The position numbers and the translations under genes are program-made. The notes beneath the pieces are model-generated. The model saw nothing but the letters and a program-made list of their open reading frames with translations, did no database searches and was not told the origin of the DNA. From Pseudoalteromonas sp. S2755 (lineage in GTDB: Bacteria; Pseudomonadota; Gammaproteobacteria; Enterobacterales; Alteromonadaceae), in assembly GCF_005886535.1 (NCBI RefSeq), contig NZ_PNDS01000144.1, forward strand, positions 1 through 36,609: 36,609 nt of DNA, given 5' to 3'. Below, in pieces: positions 24,267 through 36,300 of this stretch. The first letter of the stretch is position 1, and every line of letters starts with the position of its first letter.

Positions 24267-24970
24267 ATGCTCAAGCGTTTATTTTACTTTATCCAACAAG
24301 TGAGTTTGATAGCCACTTCGTTACCCATTTGCTGTCGCAAAAACATCCATTACTCCTTATCAATGCAAGTGCTGAGGTGCTCGCGCATAATCCAGAAGCG
24401 AGCCATATCCACCTCAACGCTCCCCTCTCGGAGTTAAATACCAATACATTACTAGATTGGTTTGAAATCAATAATAATCAGCAAGAAGTGATGGTGCTGC
24501 ATTGTGCCAATCGCCTTGATGAACGCAATCTACTCGAAGACATTGCCGTTGGCGAGCAAGTGATTGCGCGCCTAGAAAGCGCATTTGCGGCACTCAGAGT
24601 CATCGCCGACAACCTCAGAGTGAGTGGTGGAAACCTCGTCTTTTTAACGCAATCAGACACCTTAAATTACGAGTTAGAAGCCACCGCCAGTGTCTGTAAC
24701 CACGCTCATAATGCATTGATGATGACGCTCGCACGCGAGTATCAAGGTAGCAAACTGGCAGTTAACAGTTTTGTGTTACCGCTACTGGCTACCGATAGCA
24801 AAGCCGCAAGAATCCAAAAGCGCAACCTAAAAGGAGGCGTACTGGGTGCACGACCTGCGGTATACAGCTATCAAGACTTGGTGGAATACCTAGTCAACTT
24901 TATGAAAACCAACACCATGCTCACCGGTCAATCCATCGCATTCACACCAACGCTGGAGCTCAAGCTATGA
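24263..24970 (+). CDS. altI: Degenerate short-chain dehydrogenase, probable catalytically dead ketoreductase partner
   Basis: 235 residues, similar in length and block order to the preceding FabG-like protein. The start 'AQAFILLYPTSEFDS' is where FabG has its glycine loop, but the TGxxxGxG glycines are absent. 'GGNLVFLTQSDTLNYE' matches the catalytic Ser region, but no YxxxK follows; the expected place reads 'TASVCNHAHNALMM'. 'TLAREYQGSKLAVNSF' matches the FabG 'TIARQYGHCGIYCNA' block. It therefore seems unable to bind NADPH or reduce. A structural subunit for the active reductase is the simplest idea. It overlaps its neighbours by four bases on each side. Confidence 0.72.
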   Translation: MNAQAFILLYPTSEFDSHFVTHLLSQKHPLLLINASAEVLAHNPEASHIHLNAPLSELNTNTLLDWFEINNNQQEVMVLHCANRLDERNLLEDIAVGEQVIARLESAFAALRVIADNLRVSGGNLVFLTQSDTLNYELEATASVCNHAHNALMMTLAREYQGSKLAVNSFVLPLLATDSKAARIQKRNLKGGVLGARPAVYSYQDLVEYLVNFMKTNTMLTGQSIAFTPTLELKL

Positions 24971-25722
24971 TGCCGGTTGACTTATACTGTTTCCATCACG
25001 CAGGTGGCTCTTCTTTGTTTTTTAGGGAATGGGCCAAACATTTACCTGCGCATTGGCAACTCCACGGCATCGACTTACCGGGCCGTGGTACTAAAGCAGG
25101 TATGCAATCTTTACGGGACTGGGATGAGGCACTTAGTCACCTAAGTAGTAGCACGCAACTTCAGCCGCGTAGTGAGCGGCTGTGCGTGTTTTTTGGTCAT
25201 AGCCTTGGCGGTATGGTGGCTTATAAGCTTGCCGATCATCTTGCTAAACACGCTCTGACAACGCCGGATTTACTCTGTTTATCTGGATGCCGCGCGCCAA
25301 GTATTCCCTCGGCTACCCAGTACTCAAAGTTGACTGACTCGGACTTGCTCACGACTTTATATCATCTCGACATGCTGCCTAAACATCGTTTAACTAAGGA
25401 CGTAGAAGCGGTTGTGGCCGCCATGTTTAAAGACGACTTTATGTTAGCCGAGCAACCAGTCAGCACTGACATCACGTTGACGATGCCGGTCGAACTGATC
25501 CTCGCCACACAAGACCACTTGGTTAAGCCTGAGTCACACCAAGCTTGGTCTGAGTACTGCGAGAACCATTTCCAATACCATCATGTCGATGGCTGTCATA
25601 TGTATTTACAGCAACGCCCAACGCTGGCATGTGAGGTGATTGTCGCCGCTGTAGCGCGACACCTAGCTCGCTTGCAGCAAACAAAATACCAAAAAGCAAA
25701 CTGGCAAAAGCCGTTGTGTTAA
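24967..25722 (+). CDS. altJ: Type II thioesterase
   Basis: 251 residues of the alpha/beta-hydrolase fold. 'FHHAGGSS' near the N terminus and 'LPGRG' are typical of type II thioesterases of NRPS/PKS clusters. The triad is S79 in 'GHSLGG', D183 in 'ATQDHL' and H211 in 'DGCHMYL'. It would clear stalled or wrong acyl groups from carrier proteins rather than release the product. Its ATG overlaps the previous stop by four bases (ATGA); a second ATG follows at once. Confidence 0.9.
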   Translation: MMPVDLYCFHHAGGSSLFFREWAKHLPAHWQLHGIDLPGRGTKAGMQSLRDWDEALSHLSSSTQLQPRSERLCVFFGHSLGGMVAYKLADHLAKHALTTPDLLCLSGCRAPSIPSATQYSKLTDSDLLTTLYHLDMLPKHRLTKDVEAVVAAMFKDDFMLAEQPVSTDITLTMPVELILATQDHLVKPESHQAWSEYCENHFQYHHVDGCHMYLQQRPTLACEVIVAAVARHLARLQQTKYQKANWQKPLC

Positions 25723-25745
25723 GGCGAAAAAACAAGGATCACACA

Positions 25746-28700
25746 ATGAACTCACTGTCCAATTCCGCCAATTTCAAGTCTCTGACAACGAGGCAACTTC
25801 ACGTATGGCAAGCTCAACAGCTTGATTTGGCAAATCCAGTATATAACATCGCTTGCGCGGTACAATTTACCGGCGGGCTCACGGCCGAGGCACTAGAGCA
25901 AGCCTTGGTATTGCTATTTGCAAGGCACCCAGTTTTATCGAGTCGTATTGATGAAACCCAAGGCGAACCACAACTCGAATTATTAGCCAGTGCCCCTAAG
26001 TTATTAGCCGTGCCTGATGAGATTGCCGCTTTTAGTGACGCAGTCACCGCCAAAACCTTAATTGAGCAAGCTATCGATATCACTAAAGAGACCTTTCAAT
26101 TCTATGCTTGTAGCTCAGAAACTCGGTTGCTATTGACCATCAAAGGACACCACATCAACTGTGACCAGTGGGCATTGCAAGTACTAATGAGCGATTTACT
26201 CGCATGTGTAGAAGCGGTGCTTGATAACTCTGAACTTGATCTCGCCCCCCTTGATTATCAAGTGATGTTTGAAGAAAAGCCTGAGCGTGCAGCAACTTCC
26301 CAAAAGAGCGAACTCTATCCTATCGATTTTTACCGGAGTAATACTGAGGCACTCGCACACCATTATGACGGCATCGCGTTTCGTGAAGAAAACCCAGAGG
26401 CACTCAAACAAGTAAAACAGGTGGCCTCTCAAGCTGGCGTCACGAGTTTTAGCGTCGTGCTTGCCAGCGTCTTTTTGACTTTATTTCATACCACTGGGCA
26501 AACCGATTTGACCATAGGGATCCCGATGGCTCGCCGCACCCGTAAAACACGCGCGATCTTAGGTCATTACTCAGACGTTGAAACGGTTTCTATTTGCGAT
26601 ATTGAGCAGTACACAGGCGCATCGCTTATCAGTGAAGTCAGTAACCAGCTCACCCAGTTACTGCTGTCAGGAAATAATAATAAAGACGCTGCAAAGCATA
26701 TTAATGTCACCTGTAACTACTTAGCCAAGCTAAAAAGCAATGGCATTCGTCCAGGGATCACCCCGTTGATGATTGGTCGCCAAGGGTACGAACTTGCTTT
26801 GGGCACAGCGGGAGATACCATTATCAAAGGGGTATCCATTGAGCCTGGTGTTTCACAATTTGATATCGAATTTACGCATTTTGAAACCGAAGGTGGTCTT
26901 TGTCGTAAAGTGGTCGCCGCTAAGTCTGTCTTTTCTCGCGTGGCAATGACACGGATCACCGATATTCAGGCGCGCTTTATTGAATTACTTACCCACTCTA
27001 GTGATCTTAATATCGCCGAACTGCCTGTACTGGATGAAGAAGAGCAAAAGCTTATCTTGGCGCGCAGCAATCAAGATAATGAAACGTTCTTTTCCGACAC
27101 CACTTTAAATCATTGGTTTGAACAAGCGGTAAGTAAACACCCAGATCAAATCGCGCTACAAACCCAAACACAATCTATTGATTATAAATCCCTTAACGCC
27201 AGAGCCAACGCCCTTGCCTTGCATTTACGGGAGCAATATCAGTCTCAGTATCAACGACCCCTCACTGCCGATACGTTAATTGCGCTGTACATGCAGCCTT
27301 CTATCGAGATGCTGATTGCAATTCTTGCTGTCACTAAAGCGGGTGCGGCTTATGTGCCGCTGTCTCCCGACCATGCCAGCGAGCGAACAACCTTTATTCT
27401 AAGTGATACCAACCCAAGTCTATTGATTGTCGACGAACAAGAGTATGCCGCCGCACAAGACAAATGCCGTTTGGCGGAGGTGGCTTGCCCATTAGTTACA
27501 CCACTCAATGCTCAGCAACAAAGCGACACAGCCCCTATCATCAGCCAATCACCGCAGGATTTGGTATACATCATTTATACCTCAGGTACGACAGGCCAAC
27601 CAAAAGGCGTGATGCAAACTCATGAAAACGTTGCTCGATTATTCACGGCAACGGAGCAAGATTATGGCTTTGACCATCACGATATCTGGGTGCTTTACCA
27701 TGCCTATACTTTTGACTTTAGCGTATGGGAAATGTGGGGTGCCCTACTTTATGGCGGTAAACTCTGTATTCCTGACAACAGCCTGATCCGTGATTTTGAG
27801 GCCTTTGCAGACTACTGTTCAGACAATCAAGTGACTGTGCTTAATCAGACTCCTGCCGCATTCTATGAATTTAGTGCAGCGGCACTAAGCGCAAAATTGA
27901 ACTTTGACAAACTGAGGTATGTGATTTTCGGTGGTGACAAACTTAACCCCGAAATGCTCACCCCTTGGTGGAACTACTACGGCGATGAACAGCCGCTATT
28001 GGTCAACATGTATGGGATCACTGAAACCACGGTACATGTCACCTATAAAGCACTCACGCAACAATCAAGTTCTAAAGCCTCTCATATCGGTAGACCCATA
28101 TTAGATATGAAAGCATACGTGCTAAATTCTAAATTGCAGTTGGTCGAACCCGGTGCCTGCGGTGAGTTATATATTGGCGGTGCAGGTCTAGCACGGGGCT
28201 ATTTAAACCGCCAAGCACTCAGTCAAGAACGCTTTATTAGCAGCCCATATGCAAGCGAACAAGATATTCAACAAGGACGAGCCAGACTGTATAAAACCGG
28301 TGACTTGGCAAGACGTCTACCGGATGGTGAATTGGAGTATATCGGTCGTAACGATAATCAGGTGAAGATCCGTGGCTACCGTATTGAACTGGGTGAAATC
28401 GAAAGCGTGATCAACCAATTGCCAGAAGTTGCCCAAGCGGTGGTTATCGACCGTACCTTACAAGGTGTTCCCTACCTAGCCGCTTACATCAAGTTTAAGC
28501 CACAACATCACGGCCAAACAGCCCAAGTGAAAGCCCACGTGAGTCAAGCACTACCCAGTTACATGCAGCCAAAAACGTGGACTGAGCTTGCGGAGATACC
28601 TTTGACTGGCAATGGTAAATTAGACCGTAAAGCGTTGCCAGAGCCTGAACTGGTAAGCCAAAGCGAATATGTGGCGCCGCAAGACGAAACGGAAGCGCAA

Positions 28701-30299
28701 CTGTGTGAAGCATTTAAAACGTTGCTTGGTGTTGAGCAAGTGAGCACCAAAGATGATTTCTTTGCTATCGGTGGTGATTCTATTCTCACGATTCAACTCG
28801 TTGCTTTGCTCAGAAAGCAAGGCATTGAACTGCAAGTAAAAGATATCTTTGATTGTCCAACTGCAGCAACGTTAAGTCAACGTATCGTTAGCGTACAAGC
28901 GACTCAACGAGAGATAATACAAGAGCAAGGTCTGCTGAGCGGACGCTTTGATCTACTGCCAATTCAACAATGGTTTTTCAATAAAGCACTACCGGAGGAG
29001 AATCATTGGAATCAAGCATTTGCAATCAGGATCCCAAGCGGCTTTAGCCAAACTCAATTACAAGAGGCGCTACACAGTTTAAGTGATCAACATGATATGT
29101 TGCGCACAACCTTTATGGAATTTGAAGGCCATATTACGCAAGAATATAACGATGTTAGTACGATGGCGCCACTCAACGTCCTTAACGGCAAGTCGCACGA
29201 TGTACAAGCAGAGCTCAACGCGCGACAAAGCCAGTTCGATATTTGTAATGGCCCACTTTGGCAAGTTACACATATCGAAGCATTTTGTGAAGACTACGAC
29301 CTGCTTCACTTTGCACTTCACCACTTAATCATCGATGCGGTTTCTTGGCGGATCATTGCGCAAGATTTGCAAACCCTTTTAGCACAAGGCGCGTTGCTGA
29401 GTAAACGTACCAGCTATCGACAATGGGTAGAAATGATGCAAGCGTACCCGGCAGCACACCCGCAAGAAATGGCATTTTGGCAGCGTATAGCAACCAACTT
29501 ACCAAGCTATCCGCCAAGCATGGCTGCAACACCGTCAACCGCTTGGTTAGAGTTAGACGCGCAGGCCACAGCCCGCTTAATACGTGACGCAAATGCAGGC
29601 TTCAATACGCAAGGTGAAGAGTTACTACTGGCTGCTTTGTGCCAAGCATTGAGTAAAACCTTTAAGCAAACTCAGCATGCTATCACGTTGGAAAGTCATG
29701 GTCGTGAAATGTGGCGTGATGATGCTGATATCAACCAAACAATTGGCTGGTTTACTTGTTTGTACCCGCTACGCCTGACTCAACAAGCGACACTAAGCGA
29801 TACCATTATTGATGCCAAAGAAGCGCTACGCCAGATCCCAAATAAAGGTCTTGGTTTTGGTAGCGCACAACTGCAAGACACCAGCTTAACGTTGCCAAAT
29901 ATCAGCTTTAACTACCTAGGCCAATTGGGTGGACAAAGCGATGCGCTTTGGCAGATAGACAACCAACTGCAAACCGAGACAAGTTCTGCACAAAACGGCT
30001 CAGATCTGATCCTCGATATCAATGCGCTGGTTCAAGGCGAGCAACTCAGGATCAAAGTGGATTCATTGCTAGATGGCAATCTTACCGATGCCTTCGCTAC
30101 TCACTTAACACAAGCGCTGCATGATGTATTGGATACGGCAATCGAGGCGAAGAAGCGCGGCGGTGTAAGCACCCCTAGCGACTTTGGCGCGGGCTCGCTT
30201 TCTCAGGAGCAACTAGCTGCACTGCAATCCCAGTTAAGTGAAACACAACTAGAACAAACCACGACTCAGTCTGAAAAAACACAAGAATTAGAGATTTAA
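25746..30299 (+). CDS. altK: NRPS, starter C - A(Thr) - PCP - E
   Basis: 1517 residues from 25746 (AAGGA seven bases before). Domains: condensation (about 5-430), adenylation (450-960, 'YTSGTTGQPKG' from 611), carrier (Ser1012 in 'GGDSILT') and epimerisation (1050-1480, 'HHLIIDAVSW' from 1192). The ten specificity residues read D-F-W-N-I-G-M-V-H-K, the textbook Thr code. The C domain has 'HHINCDQ' (135-141) where the usual motif is HHxxxDG; the second His and the Asp are kept. As the first NRPS in the operon with a C domain at its start, it should acylate Thr with the aryl-polyene chain. The E domain predicts D-allo-Thr. The C-terminal tail has 'TPSDFGAGSLSQEQLAAL', a docking-like segment. 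Confidence 0.92.
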   Translation: MNSLSNSANFKSLTTRQLHVWQAQQLDLANPVYNIACAVQFTGGLTAEALEQALVLLFARHPVLSSRIDETQGEPQLELLASAPKLLAVPDEIAAFSDAVTAKTLIEQAIDITKETFQFYACSSETRLLLTIKGHHINCDQWALQVLMSDLLACVEAVLDNSELDLAPLDYQVMFEEKPERAATSQKSELYPIDFYRSNTEALAHHYDGIAFREENPEALKQVKQVASQAGVTSFSVVLASVFLTLFHTTGQTDLTIGIPMARRTRKTRAILGHYSDVETVSICDIEQYTGASLISEVSNQLTQLLLSGNNNKDAAKHINVTCNYLAKLKSNGIRPGITPLMIGRQGYELALGTAGDTIIKGVSIEPGVSQFDIEFTHFETEGGLCRKVVAAKSVFSRVAMTRITDIQARFIELLTHSSDLNIAELPVLDEEEQKLILARSNQDNETFFSDTTLNHWFEQAVSKHPDQIALQTQTQSIDYKSLNARANALALHLREQYQSQYQRPLTADTLIALYMQPSIEMLIAILAVTKAGAAYVPLSPDHASERTTFILSDTNPSLLIVDEQEYAAAQDKCRLAEVACPLVTPLNAQQQSDTAPIISQSPQDLVYIIYTSGTTGQPKGVMQTHENVARLFTATEQDYGFDHHDIWVLYHAYTFDFSVWEMWGALLYGGKLCIPDNSLIRDFEAFADYCSDNQVTVLNQTPAAFYEFSAAALSAKLNFDKLRYVIFGGDKLNPEMLTPWWNYYGDEQPLLVNMYGITETTVHVTYKALTQQSSSKASHIGRPILDMKAYVLNSKLQLVEPGACGELYIGGAGLARGYLNRQALSQERFISSPYASEQDIQQGRARLYKTGDLARRLPDGELEYIGRNDNQVKIRGYRIELGEIESVINQLPEVAQAVVIDRTLQGVPYLAAYIKFKPQHHGQTAQVKAHVSQALPSYMQPKTWTELAEIPLTGNGKLDRKALPEPELVSQSEYVAPQDETEAQLCEAFKTLLGVEQVSTKDDFFAIGGDSILTIQLVALLRKQGIELQVKDIFDCPTAATLSQRIVSVQATQREIIQEQGLLSGRFDLLPIQQWFFNKALPEENHWNQAFAIRIPSGFSQTQLQEALHSLSDQHDMLRTTFMEFEGHITQEYNDVSTMAPLNVLNGKSHDVQAELNARQSQFDICNGPLWQVTHIEAFCEDYDLLHFALHHLIIDAVSWRIIAQDLQTLLAQGALLSKRTSYRQWVEMMQAYPAAHPQEMAFWQRIATNLPSYPPSMAATPSTAWLELDAQATARLIRDANAGFNTQGEELLLAALCQALSKTFKQTQHAITLESHGREMWRDDADINQTIGWFTCLYPLRLTQQATLSDTIIDAKEALRQIPNKGLGFGSAQLQDTSLTLPNISFNYLGQLGGQSDALWQIDNQLQTETSSAQNGSDLILDINALVQGEQLRIKVDSLLDGNLTDAFATHLTQALHDVLDTAIEAKKRGGVSTPSDFGAGSLSQEQLAALQSQLSETQLEQTTTQSEKTQELEI

Positions 30300-30302
30300 A
30301 CC

Positions 30303-33300
30303 ATGTTGAATTTATGCCAATCACTTGCAAAGGATAACATTGCGCTTTGGGCCAATGGAGACAAACTTAAAATTGTCCATGGTGAGCAAGGACTCAGCCA
30401 ACAATGGGTTGATTACCTCAAAGCAAATAAAGCCGCATTATTAGATTACCTTGTATCGCAGCAAGTTTTTTCCGAACAAGACTTTGAACAGTTACTAGCG
30501 ACTGAGCATAAAAAGGCATCTGAGATCCGTGCCATCTTTGATGCTAACAGTATGCAAAAAGGTTTTGTTTATCATCACCTTGCCCAACCAAATGACGATG
30601 CTTACCGAGTTCAGTTAGTCATCGATTACCATCAAGCACTCGATGTCGATGCTTACCAACAGGCTTGGATCTTGGCATCAATGCGTTACCCTGCGCTACG
30701 TACTGCGTTCAACTGGGAAAATGAAATCATCCAAGTGATCAAAGGAGGAGCCGGATTTACCCCAAATCACTTCAGTTTTCACGACTTCAGTAGGTTAGAC
30801 CACATTGAACAACAGACACGTATCGATAAGCTCATTCACGACGACCGTAATACGCCTTTCGATTTGACTCAGCCGGGATTAATGCGCTTTGCTATCGTTA
30901 AGCGCGGTGATGCACATTACACCCTAATTAAAGCAGAACACCACAGCATCAGCGATGGCTGGAGCTTTCCGGTGATGCTGCAAACCGTGCATCAAAACTA
31001 CGCCAAACTAACCAAAGGCGAGCCGGTCATTGTGGAAGAAGAAACGGCTTACCTACAAACACAAGCGCGCTATCAGCAAAATCAAAAATCTAGCGATAGC
31101 TATTGGCAAACCCAAAAAGCACAATTTGGTGAGCCCAATGATATCAACCGCTTATTGAGTAAAAATATTGACCAATCTGGCTCGTCACAGATCCAAAAAG
31201 CAGCGGCGAGCGAATTAAAGCTCTCTTCAGAGCGCCATCAACAGCTCAAAGCATTTGCTAAACAACACGGACTAACGCTGAACGTCTTAATGCAATTTGC
31301 TTGGCATAAAGTACTGCAATATTACTGCGACGCTGAGCAAACCATAGTAGGCACAACGGTCTCGGGTCGTGAACTCCCCATTGACGGGATCCATGCCAGT
31401 GTTGGTTTATATATCAATACCCTACCTCTTTCCCTTGATTGGCAAGAAACGGCCAGTATTCGCACCCAGCTTACAGCGCTGAAAGAAAAAATTGCAGAAC
31501 TTAACGGCAACAGCAGTGTTTCACTGTCGCAACTACAAGAGCCGAATACTCGCCTGTTCAACAGTCTATTTGTATTTGAAAACTATCCGACACCAGCGGG
31601 ACAAGACGTGCTCGAATGGTCATTCGATAAGATGATTGAAAAAGTAGACTATCCGCTCACCATCAGCATTGTTGAACAACAAGATATCTTGCTACTTAAG
31701 TTAAGCTTCTGCGAAACCATGTTGGCACCAAGCAAAGCACAGCGATTGCTCACCCAAATGACATTGGTGTTAGATGCCATTATTGCTGATGAGAACCAGC
31801 CGCATAGCCAAATTTCTTTGTTAAGTAATGACGAGCGAGCACCAATGGTTGAGGTAGATGAGCATGCGGATTATTTGCACTCTACTATCCATGAATTGGT
31901 TGCTCAGCAAGTACAAAAAACGCCAACTCGAATAGCGCTGGTTGAAGGCGAAATGCAGCTGACCTATCAAGAGTTAGAACAAAGCGCGAATAATCTTGCC
32001 GCCTACATTAAAGATCATGTGGACGTTGGCGCTAGCCATCGCTTTGTGGGGCTTTTCTGTGAACGCTCTATTGCAATGGTAATCGCAAAACTAGCTATCC
32101 TAAAGGCGGGTTGTGCTTATGTACCGCTTAACCCTGACTATCCAGATCAGCGCATAGAATATATGCTCAACGACACGCAACTTGGCTTGATTTTAACACA
32201 AAGCGAGCTGCGCCCGCGTATCGAAACACTCGTTGCAAGTTGTGATGCAGAGCCGCAAATTACCTGCTTAGACAGCTTGTCTTTGTCTGATGCAGCGCCC
32301 GTACTGTCAGGTGCACATGCGCAAACCGAAGCCTATGTGATCTATACATCCGGTACGACAGGTGAACCAAAGGGCGTGGTCGTTCCACACCGTGGCGTTG
32401 TTTCTTTGGTACAAGATACTGACTTAATAAACACGTCAGAAAACGACGTGTTTATTCACCTATCTAATCCAAACTTTGACGCCGCCACATTTGAGATTTG
32501 GACACCACTAATAAACGGCTGCAAATTGGTTGTAGCAAGTGCGCAACAAGGCGCGGATCCTGACAGCCTATCAAGGTTAATTAAACAGCACGGCGTTAGT
32601 ATACTTTGGCTAACGCGCACACTGTTTGATTCGCTGTATTTACAACAACCTGATATTTATGACAATGTCCGCTGCGTACTAACAGGCGGTGAGGCAATCA
32701 CTCCAAGTATAGTGAAAAGCATTCTTGCAAGAAACGCACGACCTGAGTTGGTGATTAACGCTTACGGGCCAACCGAAAGCACAACATTTACCACTTTCTA
32801 TCCATGCGCCAATATTGATGGCCCGGTGCCCATCGGCCAAGCCATTAATCACCGCCAAGTATTATTGCTTGATAAACATCTTAACCCAGTGCCATACGGC
32901 GCGACAGGCGAGATATTTATAGCAGGAGCCGGACTTGCGTGTGGCTACCTTAATAAACCAGAAATGAGCGCCGCGCGCTTTATCGATAACCCGTTTGCAA
33001 GCGCAAAGGCCAAACAACTCGGGCTAGATAAACTGTATAAAACGGGAGACTTAGGACGTTGGTCTGAGTCTGGCGTATTAGAGTTTTTAGGCCGTAACGA
33101 TCACCAAGTGAAGATCCGCGGGTTCAGGATTGAGCTTGCTGAAATAGAAGCTCAACTCAACGAGTTGGCGCAAGTGAAAGTCGCCGCTGTGATGGTATTC
33201 GAACAGGCGGGCAACAAGCAACTTGCCGCATACGTGGTACCAGAGCACGGCGAGTTAGAGCTAAATGCAGTAAAACAGGAACTGGCTCAGGTTTTACCTA

Positions 33301-36300
33301 GCTATATGATCCCAAGCTACTTTGAAGTGATGTCGGCGTTACCGTTTAACAACAATGGTAAGCTGGATCACAAGCAATTGCCTATTCCAACCGTGGTGGA
33401 TGAAGACAACTATCAAGCCCCTAGCAGCGAATTAGAAAAACAATTGTGTGGTATTTGGCAGTCAGTATTGGGCCTAGAACAAGTGGGCGTTAATGATGAC
33501 TTTTTCAAAGTCGGTGGCGATTCTATTGTCAGTATTCAACTTGTGTCTGCGCTGCGTAAAGTTGGCTTTAACCTTCAGGTTAAAGACATCATTGACGCCC
33601 CAAGCGTGGCAGCGCAGGCCTATTTAATTCAACACGTTAGCACTGAAACCATTGAACTTATCACGGAGCAAGGTAGGTTAAGTGGTGAGTTTGCACTACT
33701 GCCAATCCAGCAGTGGTTTTTCGGTTTAGAACTACCAAATCCACACCATTGGAACCAAGCATTTACCCTTAACTTACCTGAACACATTGATTACAAAGGG
33801 CTGACTCAAGCTATTCAAGTGCTGAGCGAGCATCATGACATGCTACGTTGTCACTTTGTTCAGACCAGCAGCGGGGTAAAACAAGCGTACCAAGCGGCGA
33901 TAGAATTTGAAGTCCCATTACTTGATGCAACGACTCTGAGTAAAGACGCATTATTTAACGAATTGACCAAACTACAAAGCCAATTTGATTTATTCAATGG
34001 TCCCCTGTGGCAGGCAGCGTTGGTGAAAACGGCCGAGGGTAGCCAGGTATTCTTTGCCTTCCATCATGCCATTATTGATGTGGTATCGTGGCGGGTGTTA
34101 AGTCAAGACTTACAAACCCTATTAAGTGGTGAAGCACTTACAGACAAATTCACTAGCTATCGTCAGTGGGTAGATGCCATTGCCACCTACCCTGCGACTC
34201 ACCCTGAGCAAGCGTACTATTGGCAGCAGGTACAAAAAGGCTTTACTAGCCAACCCACTTACTCAGCACAATCACAATACAGCATCACGTTTGAGCAAGA
34301 GACGACCGCTAAATTGCTACGAGATGCCAATCTTGGTTTGAATACTGACATTAACGACTTGCTTTTGGCGGCACTCAATATTGCCCTACACAGCACTTTA
34401 GACAGTACCGTTAATCATATTCAACTTGAAGGCCATGGTCGTGAAAATATAGATCCGCGCTTGGATGTGTCGCAAACCTTAGGCTGGTTTACCAGTATGT
34501 ACCCGGTGCGCCTTGAACACCACGACGACGTTATTGCAACCATCGCAAACACCAAAGAAATGCTGCGTCAGATCCCGGATAAAGGCGTAGGCTATGGCGC
34601 TTTTGTGCAAGCAGACAAAGTCAGCGCAATTCGCCCCCAGGTGAGCTTTAACTACTTAGGTCAATTGAATCAGCAACAACAGCAAAGCCGAGACTGGCAG
34701 CTGGATGATACTCAAGCAGGCTATGTGATGACTGAGGCAAACGCTCAGGCTGACAATGCACTGCTACTCAACATCAATGGTGCAGTTCGCGGTGACAAGC
34801 TTCACTTTGACGTGGTTTCGAGGTTGAACCAATCACAGTCGCTGGCATTTGTTGAGCACTTTGAAATGGCGCTTCATCAGGTCATTAATGCAAGCTGTGA
34901 ACTAGCCGCGCAAGCGCCGCAGCAAACCCCTAGCGATTTGGGATTAAGCGACTTGTCTTATGGTCATTATCAAGCGCTGAGCAAACACTATAATATCGAA
35001 GCACTTTACCCTGCTAATAGCTTGCAACAAGGCTTTATCTATCATGCTGTTAACTTTCCAACGGATGATGCCTACCGAGTGCAATTGGTCATGGATATTG
35101 AACAAGCGTTAGAGGTTGAACACTTTATTCATGCCTGGCGTTTAGCGTCGCTTCGCTTCCCTATTCTACGCACCGCTTTTGATTGGCAAGAATGTCTACT
35201 CCAAGTGGTGTGTCGCGACGCCAGTATTGATGACAGTCACTTCACCATAGTAGATCTATCATCCCTTGACGAGCACGGCCAACAGCAAGCCATCAGCAAA
35301 GCGCAAGCCGAAGATCGACAAGTTCCGTTTGACCTAAACCAACCGGGGCTTATTCGCTTCACCTTGTTTAAGCGCAGTGAAAACCTCTACACACTTATCA
35401 AAACCGAGCACCATGCCATTAATGATGGCTGGAGTGGACCGTTAATGCTGCAAGCTGTCGCGGGATATTATCGCCAGCTTTGTGCTGGGAAAACACCAGA
35501 GGTGCAAGCGCAGCAAACCTATTTAGAGGCGCAAGCTTATTACCTTAAAAATGCCAAGCAAACTCAGGCTTACTGGCAGCAACAACAAGCCGAATTTGAC
35601 ACCGCAAACGATATTAACTTATTGCTTGGTGGCCAATATGACTTGTCGCAAAGTCGAATTGTTGAGCAAGTGCAATCGGTGCAGTTTAGTCTTCAAGGCA
35701 AGGCGTTTAAGTCGCTACAACATACATGTCAACAAGCTGGCGTAACCCTCAACGTTGCACTGCAATTTGCTTGGCATAAGTTACTGCAAACCTATTCTGG
35801 TGATAGCCAAACGATTGTAGGTAGCACAGTTTCCGGTCGTGAAATTCCAGTCAATGGGATTGAACAAGCAGTCGGTTTATTTATCAACACCTTACCTTTA
35901 GTGGTGAATTGGCATGCAGAAGCAAGCTGTAATGACATCCTCAAAGCCATTCAAAAAGGCGTAGCTGCACTCAATAGCCACAGCGACATGAGCTTGTCAA
36001 AACTGCAACGTGATGGTCAACGCTTGTTCCATACCCTCTTTGTATTTGAAAACTACCCGACTCCAGAAAATACCGGCAGCTGGAAGTTCAGAGAATCAAT
36101 AGAAAAAGGCGACTATCCGCTTTCTGTGGTGGCCCAAAGCGAGCAAGACCGCTTAGACTTTGTGATGCACTACAACGGAGAATGGTTAAGCACAGCGCGG
36201 GCAGAGTGGATCCTTGACCAAGTACAAGCTATTTTGATTCAGCTTGGGGAACGACTAACACAAAGCCATCAAAGCATTAGCTTGGTCAATAACCAAATGC

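Noticed and set aside
26196..26432. Antisense open frames inside the NRPS genes and fadE
   Set aside because: They follow the third-position bias of the sense genes, lack ribosome sites and show no family features.
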